A DNA stretch of 20,582 nt from the IMG/VR virus record IMGVR_UViG_3300036466_000104, positions 1-20,582 of that record; one strand, 5' to 3'. This document shows, piece by piece, positions 7,858 through 16,975 of the stretch. Position 1 is the first letter of the stretch; each line of letters starts with the position of its first letter. A program made the position numbers and the translations under genes. The DNA comes from a virus. Under the pieces are notes generated by a model. It saw only the letters and a list, made by a program, of their open reading frames with translations, searched no databases and had not been told where the DNA came from.

Positions 7858-8246
7858 TTTTAAACTCACTCAATTTATCCTCGGTATCTCCACTTAAAAC
7901 GAAGTTGGTTCCAGTACCACAGTTTGGCAAGGATGCCGAGGTGATGATGACCCAACTGGATGTTAAGGGTCGTATTCGGAAGGAAAAGCTGTCTGCTGAA
8001 ATCGTTGCACGTGAAGACCTAACCGAGGCCGAAAAAACAGGCTTGTTAATGTGTGCTGCGGTGTCGTGTGCAATGATTGACCCTGAAACCAGAGGTTTTT
8101 TGGTTCAAGAAAGTGACATGGAAGCTTTTTACAACACCATCAGCGAACAGACTTTGATGACGTTGATACTGGCTTTGAATGAACTGAATGAAGTAAGTGT
8201 GGACGAGAAAGGTCAGACTCTTGCATCAAAAAAAAAGAAGTCTTAA
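7854..8246 (+). CDS. Tail assembly chaperone, short form (lambda gpG-like)
   Basis: The 130-residue protein sits between tail tube and tape measure, where siphoviruses encode the chaperone that coats the tape measure during tail assembly. It starts at GTG 7854 with GAGGTGA as ribosome site. The middle is mainly helical (EDLTEAEKTGLLMCAAVSC). It ends in a lysine run encoded by nine A residues (8228-8236), where a fraction of ribosomes should slip -1 into the following frame to make the GT-type fusion. Sequence similarity within this family is low, so identification rests on position and the frameshift. Confidence 0.82.
   Translation: MILNSLNLSSVSPLKTKLVPVPQFGKDAEVMMTQLDVKGRIRKEKLSAEIVAREDLTEAEKTGLLMCAAVSCAMIDPETRGFLVQESDMEAFYNTISEQTLMTLILALNELNEVSVDEKGQTLASKKKKS
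8231..8237 (+). promoter_or_regulatory. -1 ribosomal frameshift site A AAA AAG
   Basis: In the frame of the upstream gene the codons read AAA (8232-8234) AAG (8235-8237) preceded by A, giving the heptamer A AAA AAG, the most efficient known -1 slippery sequence in Escherichia coli. It lies seven bases before the zero-frame stop TAA (8244-8246). After slippage, translation resumes at GAA 8237-8239 in a frame open to 8473. Confidence 0.88.
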
Positions 8247-8473
8247 CTACCCCCAGTAAATGGTTAGTCAGACGGATCTGCAACCATCTTCGCCGCCCAT
8301 ACTTCGAGGTTGAGAACTGGCCAGCCAGTGAACTCGACAAGTGGGCGGTTTCTTTTTCTATCGAGGACAACAAAAACAAACCTAACTTCAGTGCTGTTAA
8401 ACAAGCTGATAGGACTAAGAATGTTGACCTTGACACTGAGAAAGCTAAGTTTAAGCGGATATTCGGACGGTAA
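8237..8473 (+). CDS. Tail assembly chaperone T-domain, made by -1 frameshift
   Basis: This 78-codon open frame continues the chaperone after the slip at 8231-8237, giving a fusion of 206 residues (128 + 78). It contains no ATG, GTG or TTG codon in frame anywhere, so it cannot start on its own. That is strong evidence for the frameshift. The protein has the aromatic, charged pattern of T domains (RRPYFEVENWPASELDKWAVSFSIED), which in lambda contacts the tail tube protein. It ends three bases before the next gene. Confidence 0.85.
   Translation, partial: EVLTTPSKWLVRRICNHLRRPYFEVENWPASELDKWAVSFSIEDNKNKPNFSAVKQADRTKNVDLDTEKAKFKRIFGR
8260..8287 (+). promoter_or_regulatory. Possible frameshift-stimulating hairpin
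   Basis: RNA from 8260-8287 can fold with ATGGTT pairing AACCAT, a G-C pair flanked by single-base bulges, and CAGA pairing TCTG around a CGGA loop. It begins 22 bases after the slippery heptamer, longer than the usual 5-9 base spacing, so a stimulatory role is uncertain. Confidence 0.35.
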
Positions 8474-8475
8474 AC

Positions 8476-8994
8476 ATGGCGAGAGGACTGATAACACTTA
8501 AGTCGTCAGGGTTAAAGGAGTTCGCTAACGAACTCACAGCACTTGCCGACCACTTTGATGAGATAGTGAAAGAGTCACAGAAAGCTGCACAGGATGTGAT
8601 TGAGGACGCTATCCGCATCAATTGGACCACTATGGTTGGTGGACAGTCAGGTGGTTACGTTTTCGACTCGATAGGTCAATCCCTGACAATGAGTCAATAT
8701 GACGCTCACACTGTGATCGGCACAGTGGGTGTTTATCACCTCGACGCTGTTGACAGTAAACACGGTAAAACCAACAAAGACCTTAACGCCGCCCAGATTG
8801 CATATTGGGTGGAGTTCGGTACATCCCGTTTAAAATCAGGTGCTAGAAAAACCAAGAGTACCGAGTATAATGAGGAAGACCTCGTTAAGATTGCTGCGGT
8901 GCCGTTCATCTCAAATGCCGGTTATCAAACAGTTAACGAGCAGGAAAAAGCATTCTCTGAGACGTTCAACAGACTAGCGGATAAGTATCGATGA
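8476..8994 (+). CDS. HK97 gp10-like protein
   Basis: The 172-residue protein resembles the HK97 gp10 family of small head-tail/tail completion proteins. It has an N-terminal helix (GLKEFANELTALADHFDEIVKESQKAAQDVIEDAIR) and the characteristic AYWVEFGT motif at residues 109-116, followed by a P-F-I region near the C terminus (AAVPFISNAGY). The family is usually encoded between head closure and tail terminator, but here it lies between the chaperones and the tape measure. GGACGG five bases before ATG serves as ribosome site. Its stop overlaps the tape measure start (ATGA). Confidence 0.65.
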   Translation: MARGLITLKSSGLKEFANELTALADHFDEIVKESQKAAQDVIEDAIRINWTTMVGGQSGGYVFDSIGQSLTMSQYDAHTVIGTVGVYHLDAVDSKHGKTNKDLNAAQIAYWVEFGTSRLKSGARKTKSTEYNEEDLVKIAAVPFISNAGYQTVNEQEKAFSETFNRLADKYR

Positions 8995-11366
8995 GTAACG
9001 TATTACGCTCAACCACATTTCAACTTGAGTTCAACGGTGCCGACGGTGTACGTGGTATTCGCCAATTTGTGAAAACGGTTGGTGATGCCGATGCTGTCGT
9101 TGAACGGTTATCACAGTCCCTTGGTGAAAACGTCAAGGTGTCAGCATCACAGGCTAAATCAGCGAAGGAATTGACCGCTGAAGCTCGTCGTGTAGCTAAT
9201 GAAATGGCACGTAACGAGCGTAATACTGAACGTCTTACTGAGCAGTACCGTAACATGGCCAAGGCCGTCGGCATGACCGATGATCAGCTTCAGGTCCATA
9301 ATGCAGTCATTCAACTTGGTTCCAATGCTACCGAAGAACAACGTCGCCAGGTGGAACAGTCAGTAATGGCATACCAGAAGCTTCGCGACGCTAATATTCA
9401 AACTCAGGGTTCGTTCCGTAATGCGCGTGGCACCATGCAAAACTTCGGTTGGCAGCTTCAGGATACGATTGTACAGCTTCAAATGGGAACCAGTGCGTTT
9501 ACAGTGTTTTCACAGCAAGGTTCTCAGATGGCGGCAGCATTCGGTCCAACCGGTGCCGTTGTCGGTGCCGTTATTGCCCTTGCCGGTGTTGTCGGTGGGA
9601 CATTGTTCACGTCTCTGTTTAACACTAAGAAAGCCAGTGACGAACTCGCTAAGTCAACAGAGAACATTGCTAAGGTGTTCAGTGTTACTAAAAATTCCAC
9701 TATCGAACTAACTGAGGAGTTTCGGAAGCTCTATAAGGTTGACCGTGACCTTGCTGAATTGAGACTAAAGGTTGCGTTGCTTGATGCCGAAAAAGCAATG
9801 CGTACAGCCAAGAAGGGTATTGCTGAGGCTTTTAATGAGATCGGTGTTGCCTGGTATAACCTGACAGTGAACGACCTCGTTGCAGGTGGTAAGGGTCTTG
9901 ATTATATCTACAACCTTACTGAGAGTATTACAGGATTAGAGAAGGGTGCTGAGGGGTTCTTCAAAGCATCCAACCAGGTCAGATGGTTTATTAAGCAGGT
10001 TGACCAGCTTAAAGAAGGTAAGGGTAGTGTAGATGAGTTCGGTACAGCCTTGCGTAATATTGAAAAAATCGCCAAGCCAGGTAACGACAAGCTCACCGAC
10101 TTTCTGAGAACATCACTTGACCTGGTTGTTAAGTTTGAAGAAGGTAAGATCACAGTCGATAAACTCAGGGAAGCTCTCGCTAACCTTGATACTACCGTGG
10201 TCGAAACCAGTGATTCCTTTATTAAAAATAAAGGCACCAGTGATCAATTCATCGCTAACCTCGCCTATGAAGCCGCTACACTCGGGATGACTTCTCGTGC
10301 ATTAAGGGAATATCAAATCAACCTAATGTCTATCCCTGAAGCAGACAAAGAGGTGTTGCGAGGACTTAATGACCGCATTGCGCTTTACGGTATTGAAGCA
10401 GCAATGGAAAAGCACTTTGCCGACTTAGCTGACAAGACCACAGATTCACTGTCTAGACAATACAACGCCCGTGAAGCTATTCGTCGTCAAATTGAAAATG
10501 CTCAGGTGAGACAATTTAAGAAAGACGACCCTGTACAAGGTGAAATTGAGCAGTTTGAAAGAAACCTCCTGGTTCTGGCAGAGCAGAAGCGTCAGACCGA
10601 CGCCCTTGGTTATGAAGGTTTAGCCGAGCGCCAACGTATTGATGGTTTGATCGAGGCCGAGGTTAACCGTCATAATGCTGCAATGGAACTAGCAAATCTT
10701 CAGTCGATGCAGAACTCTATCGGTTCACTTTCAATGGGTGTGTCAATGGCGAGTGGCATTGTTGACATGATGACAAACGGTGTGCAGCAAATTAAAAACC
10801 AGACTGCTGAGATGAATGCGTTTCAGAAGACTATGTTCCTGGTCACACAAACCATTGCTGCCGCACAGGCTATAATAAATGGTATTGATATTGGCATGAA
10901 GCTAGCTGCGGCATTCCCATTGGCCGCACCTGCTATGATCGCACTGGGAACCGGACTTGGTGCAGCTCAAGCCGGTGTTATTATGGGAACAACGTTTGCC
11001 GGTACATTCGATAATGGTGGTTATATCCCTGCTGGTAGCACTGGTATCATGTCAGAATACGGCACTGAGATAGCCAACGGTGCGTTAGTGCAAGGCCCTG
11101 CACAAATCACTAGCAGGGAAGATACTGCCGCATTGCTGGCTGGTTCAGGTGGTGGAGGGTATAACCTCACCATCGAGAATCGTATTCCGAGTGGAAACTA
11201 TAGCGTGGTTAAAGATGGTGATAACTCTATGAAAATTATTGCTGAGCAGGTGTTTAATAAGAACATCGACGGCGGTGTAGCTAACGTCCTTGGTAGCAGT
11301 AACAGTAAGTCAGCTAAATCGTTACGGTCGAATTATCAAGTAAGGAGAAACCTCGGTGGCAACTAA
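8991..11366 (+). CDS. Tail length tape measure protein
   Basis: The 791-residue protein is the longest helical protein in the tail module and sets tail length. At about 1.5 angstrom per residue it predicts a tail near 120 nm. Residues 1-140 are largely charged helix/coiled coil. Around residues 150-205 is the signature of the lambda-type tape measure family (NFGWQLQDTIVQLQMGTSAF, QQGSQMAAAFGPTGAVVGAV), including a hydrophobic stretch at about 184-210 that may insert in the membrane at DNA delivery. The C terminus has the family's glycine-rich ending (FDNGGYIPAG, GIMSEYGTEI). The start overlaps the previous gene as ATGA. Confidence 0.92.
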   Translation: MSNVLRSTTFQLEFNGADGVRGIRQFVKTVGDADAVVERLSQSLGENVKVSASQAKSAKELTAEARRVANEMARNERNTERLTEQYRNMAKAVGMTDDQLQVHNAVIQLGSNATEEQRRQVEQSVMAYQKLRDANIQTQGSFRNARGTMQNFGWQLQDTIVQLQMGTSAFTVFSQQGSQMAAAFGPTGAVVGAVIALAGVVGGTLFTSLFNTKKASDELAKSTENIAKVFSVTKNSTIELTEEFRKLYKVDRDLAELRLKVALLDAEKAMRTAKKGIAEAFNEIGVAWYNLTVNDLVAGGKGLDYIYNLTESITGLEKGAEGFFKASNQVRWFIKQVDQLKEGKGSVDEFGTALRNIEKIAKPGNDKLTDFLRTSLDLVVKFEEGKITVDKLREALANLDTTVVETSDSFIKNKGTSDQFIANLAYEAATLGMTSRALREYQINLMSIPEADKEVLRGLNDRIALYGIEAAMEKHFADLADKTTDSLSRQYNAREAIRRQIENAQVRQFKKDDPVQGEIEQFERNLLVLAEQKRQTDALGYEGLAERQRIDGLIEAEVNRHNAAMELANLQSMQNSIGSLSMGVSMASGIVDMMTNGVQQIKNQTAEMNAFQKTMFLVTQTIAAAQAIINGIDIGMKLAAAFPLAAPAMIALGTGLGAAQAGVIMGTTFAGTFDNGGYIPAGSTGIMSEYGTEIANGALVQGPAQITSREDTAALLAGSGGGGYNLTIENRIPSGNYSVVKDGDNSMKIIAEQVFNKNIDGGVANVLGSSNSKSAKSLRSNYQVRRNLGGN

Positions 11367-11853
11367 GGGTGATATTTCCGATTTAGACGAACTTATCTTC
11401 GGTGGTAAACCAATCGTTCCACAGGTTGCTATCGGCGGCTACAGTATGTATAAGCGCACCGGTGTCACTCAGAACGACGTCGCCGGTGGTGCAACACGTC
11501 AGCGACGTCGGTTCCACGGTACACCAATCATCGCATCGGCCACGTTCTTCCTCGAAACACCTGCAATGCAGGACTTCATACGTGTATTCATCGAGCGTAA
11601 CATTGGTAAATACTTCGTATGTCACACAGAGGCCGACCGTAAAATAGTAGAACCTTACGTGGTTCAGGTATTAGGAGACTGGGACGAGTCCGATATTAAC
11701 GCTGTGGATTCCACTGTTACCGTGACAATGGAAATTATATCTGTACGTGACCCTGACTTAGATAACTCTCTGTATATTCTCTACTCAGGTGTTGAGAACG
11801 TCGAGGGTTCACTGTTATCACTGAAGCACCTGGTTGAGACTTATCCGTTATGA
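11356..11853 (+). CDS. Minor tail protein, unassigned family
   Basis: The 165-residue protein occupies the lambda gpM-like position directly after the tape measure, so it is probably part of the tail tip. I do not recognise a specific family. It is predicted mostly beta, with a basic patch (TRQRRRFHGT) and regular strand pairs (TVTVTMEIISVRDP). The start is GTG 11356, chosen because AAGGAG (11342-11347) lies eight bases upstream. It overlaps the end of the tape measure gene by 11 bases and the next start as ATGA. Confidence 0.6.
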   Translation: MATKGDISDLDELIFGGKPIVPQVAIGGYSMYKRTGVTQNDVAGGATRQRRRFHGTPIIASATFFLETPAMQDFIRVFIERNIGKYFVCHTEADRKIVEPYVVQVLGDWDESDINAVDSTVTVTMEIISVRDPDLDNSLYILYSGVENVEGSLLSLKHLVETYPL

Positions 11854-12365
11854 CCTCAGATGAATTAAAGGCGATCTACGCCAGCGCACCTGTCAACTCC
11901 ACTGCTTTCGAGGTGGTCACACTTAGCGCACCATGGTACTCACGGACGTATCATTTGCAGAATGTTTACACTGGTGATCTTGAGGTCACCCTTGAAACTG
12001 CTGAAACAGTGACTGCAGAGTACGCACCAATGTCACTGGCACAGGCCAACAGTAACGCCGACCTCAATTATGAGCGTGAAATTGTTATCCAGATGCTCAA
12101 TGATCTGATTGCTGCTGAGATGGACAGGTTCGACCCTAGCCTTTATAGTTGGTTAGACCAGACAATCACTGTTCGAAGTTACATTTACTATCGTGACGGT
12201 ACTGTGAGTTCACTACAGTCTACACCGGTTGAAATGCCGATACGTGATATCACTAATAACACTATAGGGTCGAAGATCCGTGTTGCCTCGAAACCAAGCA
12301 ATGAGTCCGCCACAGGTGAGATAGCGACAATCGCCAGGGTGCCGATGTTAAAACCTTATGCGTGA
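11850..12365 (+). CDS. Minor tail protein, DUF1833-like
   Basis: The 171-residue protein resembles the DUF1833 family of siphovirus tail-tip proteins, placed as lambda gpL is between tape measure-associated genes and the NlpC/P60-like gene. The opening helix followed by SAPVNSTAFEVVTLSAPWYSRTYHLQN, and a later VIQMLNDLIAAEMDRF helix, fit that family. The start overlaps the previous stop as ATGA, and its last 8 bases overlap the next gene. Identification is from pattern and position only. Confidence 0.55.
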   Translation: MTSDELKAIYASAPVNSTAFEVVTLSAPWYSRTYHLQNVYTGDLEVTLETAETVTAEYAPMSLAQANSNADLNYEREIVIQMLNDLIAAEMDRFDPSLYSWLDQTITVRSYIYYRDGTVSSLQSTPVEMPIRDITNNTIGSKIRVASKPSNESATGEIATIARVPMLKPYA

Positions 12366-12735
12366 GTATATCGGTCGTCATTACAATATTGACAATTATC
12401 ACTGTGCTAACCTGGTAGCAGATTATTACCGGGATAAATTTAACGTCGAGTTACCCGTTAATGAAGCGTTTAACGTGTCGTTCACAAGATGGATGCGAAA
12501 GCACTGTGAACCGATAGCGTTACCAGTTAACGATTGCATAGTCAGGATGCGTAAAGATGGGCGAACTCATGTGGGGGTCTATACTGAGTATGGCGTCCTG
12601 CATAACTTCAAACCTTTTTATGGGCTTGGTTCCGTAGTACACTGGCCATTAGGTGTTGTGACCAGAAATTACGACAAGGTGGAATATTTTAAATGGTCAG
12701 AATTAGATACTACGAAGACCCAACCAAGGATGTGA
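12358..12735 (+). CDS. NlpC/P60-like tail-tip peptidase (gpK-like)
   Basis: The 125-residue protein has the arrangement of NlpC/P60 cysteine peptidases: nucleophile cysteine in DNYHCANLVADYY (C16), catalytic-type histidine in RTHVGVYTEYG (H71), and a following polar H82/N83. Lambda gpK carries such a domain and sits immediately before gpI/gpJ, as here. It probably cuts peptidoglycan peptides locally during DNA entry. It is short, with only the peptidase domain and no Mov34/JAB part. Its 3' end overlaps the tip protein gene by 43 bases. Confidence 0.72.
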   Translation: MREYIGRHYNIDNYHCANLVADYYRDKFNVELPVNEAFNVSFTRWMRKHCEPIALPVNDCIVRMRKDGRTHVGVYTEYGVLHNFKPFYGLGSVVHWPLGVVTRNYDKVEYFKWSELDTTKTQPRM

Positions 12736-15494
12736 CGATTGACCGTGAGTATGAGACTGTCGGTCATTTTATCCTTGCTGAGTTTCCTGCTGCAAGCCGT
12801 GAGACACTATTAGACCTGTTGTTCTTCGACGGTGAAGTCCTTGGCCACCAGATAGACACTAAAACCGAACACAGTGCATTTATCGACGTCAATGAAGGTG
12901 TCATAGCTGTCACTCATGACTCAATGCTACCACGTGAACCAGCTACGTGGGGTTACATTATTGTCGCGGTCATTTTCGCTGCTGCGGCTATACTGTTGGC
13001 ACCGAGCATCCCTGATGTGTCTACTGACCAACAGGGTTCGACTAACCGTCTCGGTGATACCACTAACAGTGTGAGACTGAATAAGCGTATTGACGACATT
13101 TTCGGGACAGTCAGCAAACACATGCCGTCACTGTGGCAGGTGCCGTACCGTATCGGGGTTGATAACGAGGAAACTGAGGTACTGTTTCTCTGTGTAGGTC
13201 GTGGTAAATACGACATTAACACCAATAACTGGTATGACGGTGACACCCCTGTCGTCAATATCCCCAATGCTGCGGTGAGTATCTATGAGCCTGGCACACA
13301 TCCGGGTAACGGGTCACCTGCTCAACAGATTGGCGACCTGGTTACAGAACCTCTCGGTATTTATCGCCAGTCGAATGACCTTAACCCTGCAGAATTATTA
13401 CCACCTAATGAACTGGAAAATGCCGGTATCAAGTGGCAGATCACAGGGACTGCAACTAGCGCAACATTAACCGCAACCAGTATCCCTGATGGTTTTAAGT
13501 TTTCCGAATACTACACTGTCGGCCAACTGCTCACTTTATCAGGTGTGATTTACGCAGCGGATGACGGTACGATTACCCTTTATGAATATGACGTTGGCAA
13601 TACTTACTATAACTCAAAGGTGTACTCAAAAGTAACCAATCCTGTTGATCTCAGTGAAGGAGGGACACTTCAATACGAGGTGACTGCTGTTACGTCAGAC
13701 TCTATCACCGTTGACGTTCCAACGGATGCAAGTACCGAGGTGAAAGACGCCTTGGCCGCTATGACTAACTACGTTCCTGTTGAAAGTGCGTATCTACTCA
13801 CATCCAGTAGTGGTTTAAATGTGTACTCTGATGACAGGTATGTTCTGTACACACCGCTGTTCGACAAGGTTGACGACGGTGAGGGTGGTTTCAATTATTA
13901 CCCTGTCACTGTCAGCGATCAAGAATACACACCTTTAATATCAGTGCCTTTCTCCAATGGTATTGGTCCATTATTTGTACCAAACGGTGCCACAGAGATA
14001 ATATTGAACTTCGTCAGCACCAGTGGTTTCTATAACCTCAATGGCAGTTCAGAGGTTGCCGTCGATGCCAATATTAGGATCACTAACATCGAACTCGATA
14101 GTAACGGAGTCGAGACGGGTAACTTTACCGTCACTAATTTCCCTTATTCAAGTAATGAGATTAAGTTGCGTTTCTCGGTGTTCCAGACCGCACGAATAGC
14201 ACTGCCTTACACGTATAGTAAAGTGTTTGTTGAACGTACCACAGACCGTGATAAGTCCAGTAATGTCAGTAATGTCGATAAAATCGAATGGCGTGATTTC
14301 TACAGCTATGAACCTGTGTCGGTGTCAAGCTTTGGTGACGTGACTACCGCTCATGTGGTCATACCAAGTAACTCGCAATCTCGACTTGTTAAAGAGCGTA
14401 AACAGAATGTTGATTTAACCCGTAAGATCACCCAATACCTCGGCAACGGTAGTTTCGGAACCACTGAGAGTCATGCGACCGACGACTTTAGTCAGATCCT
14501 CATTCATACTGCACTTGACCCACGTATTGGCCGGTTACAGTTAAAGCATATCAATGCCGACGGTTTCTTACTGCTCAAACAGGAGATTCTTGATTACTTC
14601 GGTGACCCCGAGATGATTAAGTTTGGTTATGACTTCGATGATGCGGGATTGACCTTCCAGGACACGTTCATTGCTATATGTCAGGCTGTGATGTGCTTAC
14701 CTTACGTTCAGCAGGGCGTATATGATGCGTTCTTCGAGAAGTTGCAGCCGACGTCATCGATGCAAATAACCGTTCGTAACAAGTTACCTGACTCTGAAAC
14801 CCGTAACACCACGTATGAACGTGATAACGACGGTGTACAAATTACCTACCGTGATAACAATGGTGGTGTTAGTAATGTCATTGAGTACCCCACAGATGGT
14901 TCAAGTATTAACCCTGAAACCGAAGACGTTAAAGGCATCACCACCGAGTTACAGGCTTACCGATATGCACTGCGTAAGTACAACAAACAGGTTCACCGTC
15001 GCGTCGCTGTGACATTTGACGTCGATGATTTCGGTCGTAACGTGATACCCGGTAAACGTATTGATAGCCCGGATAGCACCCGTTTCACTAAGCGCCCTGG
15101 TGTTACCGATGGTTACCGTGTGTACGATGGCCACGTAGTTGAGGTTAAGGGTTTGAATGTGGAATTGTCCGACCCTGTTGAGTTCACACCAGGTGAAGAT
15201 CATTACATCACGTTTACCACTGAAACCGGTGATATCAGTAGTGCTATTCTATGTACACAGGTGAGTGACAACGTGGTTCAGTTATCATCACTACCATCGG
15301 AAGCGATTTACGACGGGTATAGTCGTGATAAAACAACCTATGTGTTTGCTTCAGAGCAACTTAGAGATTCGGTGGCATTGATACCACAGACAATCGAGTC
15401 TAATATAGGTGTTGACGGTGTTGAAACCAACACTATTAACTCTATTAACTATTCTGACCGCTACTATGACGGTGATACGGAGTACCCAGCATGA
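12693..15494 (+). CDS. Tail-tip central hub protein (gpJ-like) with fused membrane segment
   Basis: The 933-residue protein is the likely central tail hub or host-specificity protein. Residues 1-80 form a small domain. Residues 86-104 (WGYIIVAVIFAAAAILLAP) are a clear hydrophobic segment like that of lambda gpI, which is a separate protein in lambda. The hub part covers about residues 105-240 (IDDIFGTVSKHMPSLWQVPYR and VLFLCVGRGKY) and 580-850 (AYRYALRKYNKQVHRRVAVTFD, GRNVIPGKRI). Between them are beta-rich inserted domains (about 240-560). Start ATG at 12693 has AAGGTGG upstream. The stop overlaps the fibre start as ATGA. Confidence 0.85.
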   Translation: MVRIRYYEDPTKDVTIDREYETVGHFILAEFPAASRETLLDLLFFDGEVLGHQIDTKTEHSAFIDVNEGVIAVTHDSMLPREPATWGYIIVAVIFAAAAILLAPSIPDVSTDQQGSTNRLGDTTNSVRLNKRIDDIFGTVSKHMPSLWQVPYRIGVDNEETEVLFLCVGRGKYDINTNNWYDGDTPVVNIPNAAVSIYEPGTHPGNGSPAQQIGDLVTEPLGIYRQSNDLNPAELLPPNELENAGIKWQITGTATSATLTATSIPDGFKFSEYYTVGQLLTLSGVIYAADDGTITLYEYDVGNTYYNSKVYSKVTNPVDLSEGGTLQYEVTAVTSDSITVDVPTDASTEVKDALAAMTNYVPVESAYLLTSSSGLNVYSDDRYVLYTPLFDKVDDGEGGFNYYPVTVSDQEYTPLISVPFSNGIGPLFVPNGATEIILNFVSTSGFYNLNGSSEVAVDANIRITNIELDSNGVETGNFTVTNFPYSSNEIKLRFSVFQTARIALPYTYSKVFVERTTDRDKSSNVSNVDKIEWRDFYSYEPVSVSSFGDVTTAHVVIPSNSQSRLVKERKQNVDLTRKITQYLGNGSFGTTESHATDDFSQILIHTALDPRIGRLQLKHINADGFLLLKQEILDYFGDPEMIKFGYDFDDAGLTFQDTFIAICQAVMCLPYVQQGVYDAFFEKLQPTSSMQITVRNKLPDSETRNTTYERDNDGVQITYRDNNGGVSNVIEYPTDGSSINPETEDVKGITTELQAYRYALRKYNKQVHRRVAVTFDVDDFGRNVIPGKRIDSPDSTRFTKRPGVTDGYRVYDGHVVEVKGLNVELSDPVEFTPGEDHYITFTTETGDISSAILCTQVSDNVVQLSSLPSEAIYDGYSRDKTTYVFASEQLRDSVALIPQTIESNIGVDGVETNTINSINYSDRYYDGDTEYPA

Positions 15495-16975
15495 CATTAA
15501 CTAAAGAGATTATAGAGGCTGCTGAGAAAGACTTTCAGTTTGTCGCCGACGTAGTTGAAGGAACCAGTGACACTGTACTGAACCCGAGAACTGGTCAAGT
15601 GCAAAAAACGTTGCCGAAGATCATTGATGATTTGGATTGGTCTTATGTTGGGTTGTTTGCTGATGGTGTGACATTCACAGACAAGACGGATTTCGCAGTC
15701 GATGCAGTTGGCACACAGTGGATTTACACTGGGTCACTTCCGTTTTCTGCTGCTGCTGGCACTGTGCCTAGTGAGCCGACATATCAGGTGGTACATGTTA
15801 GAAGTGCTGATGCAATCAGCAATGCAAATGGTGGGAGCGTTCAGGATTTTATTGATGCTCAGTATACTACCGTTGCAGAGTTAGCGACTGGAAAGTTTCA
15901 TGTAGGTCAGTATGTGCGATTAACAGACAGAGCAATGGGATTGTTTTTAGTACAATCTGGCGGCACACCAGACGGGAAAGGTGTTCTTGACGCAGGTAAC
16001 AGCAATACGGCTGTATTAAAATACACCCAATTTATGAACATCCGTGCATTCGGCGCGAAGCTCGATGGCTCTATTGATGATTCAATTGCAATGCAAAGGA
16101 TGTCTGACCTTAATATTACAGGCATAGTTGATACAGATTACTATGCAGAAACAGATGTGATTGGTGGCAGTTTTATTTCATCTAAACCAGTTAAAAATTT
16201 ATCCTCTGGTGCAGTTTATGTAAAAAACACATCTGAAAAGTCAGTGTTAAATAAAATTGAACTTATTGCGCATAGGGGTTTAGCGGGTGCTAATGTTCAA
16301 AATTCTATGGCTGCATTTGTAAATGCCGCCGCACTTGGTTTTAAATCAATGGAGCTAGATGTTAACTACAGCGCAGATGGTACTTTCTATGTGTTTCATG
16401 ATGCAGTAGTAGACAACATCACCACAGGTACAGGTACGCTCAGGGAACTAACTGACGAATATTTAGACGGCCTAACATTTTCGTTTGTTTCAGGGAAATA
16501 CTCAGATATGCGGATTTTAAAGCTGGATGAGTTTTTAAAAATTGCATCACGCAGAGGATGGAAACTCTATATTGAATTAAAAGAGGTATGGGATGACACC
16601 AAAATATTTGAAATGATAGATTTACTCGAGCAGTATGGGTTCAATAACGATGCGTGTCATTTGCAAGCCTCAACAGTATTGTATTTGGAGACAATCAGAG
16701 GTTACTCCGAAAATATCGGAGTGGCACTTATAACTGGGGTGAGCACACTTCCAGCAATAAAAGACTTATTAGTCAGACTCTCTCAACTACATCACGCTGT
16801 AACCATCAGCGATAAGTCTGTAATGACAAGACCTTTTGTTGAGTTTTGCCAAGGCATAGGGGTTGGGGTTATTGCATATACCACTGTAAAAGAATATGAG
16901 GCGATAACATTGCTTAGTAATGGTGTGTCGAGAATAATGACTGATTGCCCACTGGTAGTAGGAGGATATAGATAA
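15491..16975 (+). CDS. Tail fibre/spike with GDPD domain
   Basis: The 494-residue protein starts with a short virion-attachment region and phage-type spike stem (residues 1 to ~205: LDWSYVGLFADGVTF, YVRLTDRAMGLFLVQSGGTPDG, NIRAFGAKLDGSIDD). From residue ~257 it is a glycerophosphodiester phosphodiesterase TIM barrel. The usual residues are present: A260-H261-R262-G263, E288 and D290 (MELDV), H303-D304, and E362-K364 (YIELK). The usual PENT sequence after HRG is replaced by VQNS. The domain would cut glycerol phosphate linkages in a surface polymer such as capsule or O-antigen. No trimerising C-terminal domain is seen. DNA from about 15900 on is AT-rich. GGAG lies eight bases before the ATG. 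Confidence 0.86.
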   Translation: MTLTKEIIEAAEKDFQFVADVVEGTSDTVLNPRTGQVQKTLPKIIDDLDWSYVGLFADGVTFTDKTDFAVDAVGTQWIYTGSLPFSAAAGTVPSEPTYQVVHVRSADAISNANGGSVQDFIDAQYTTVAELATGKFHVGQYVRLTDRAMGLFLVQSGGTPDGKGVLDAGNSNTAVLKYTQFMNIRAFGAKLDGSIDDSIAMQRMSDLNITGIVDTDYYAETDVIGGSFISSKPVKNLSSGAVYVKNTSEKSVLNKIELIAHRGLAGANVQNSMAAFVNAAALGFKSMELDVNYSADGTFYVFHDAVVDNITTGTGTLRELTDEYLDGLTFSFVSGKYSDMRILKLDEFLKIASRRGWKLYIELKEVWDDTKIFEMIDLLEQYGFNNDACHLQASTVLYLETIRGYSENIGVALITGVSTLPAIKDLLVRLSQLHHAVTISDKSVMTRPFVEFCQGIGVGVIAYTTVKEYEAITLLSNGVSRIMTDCPLVVGGYR

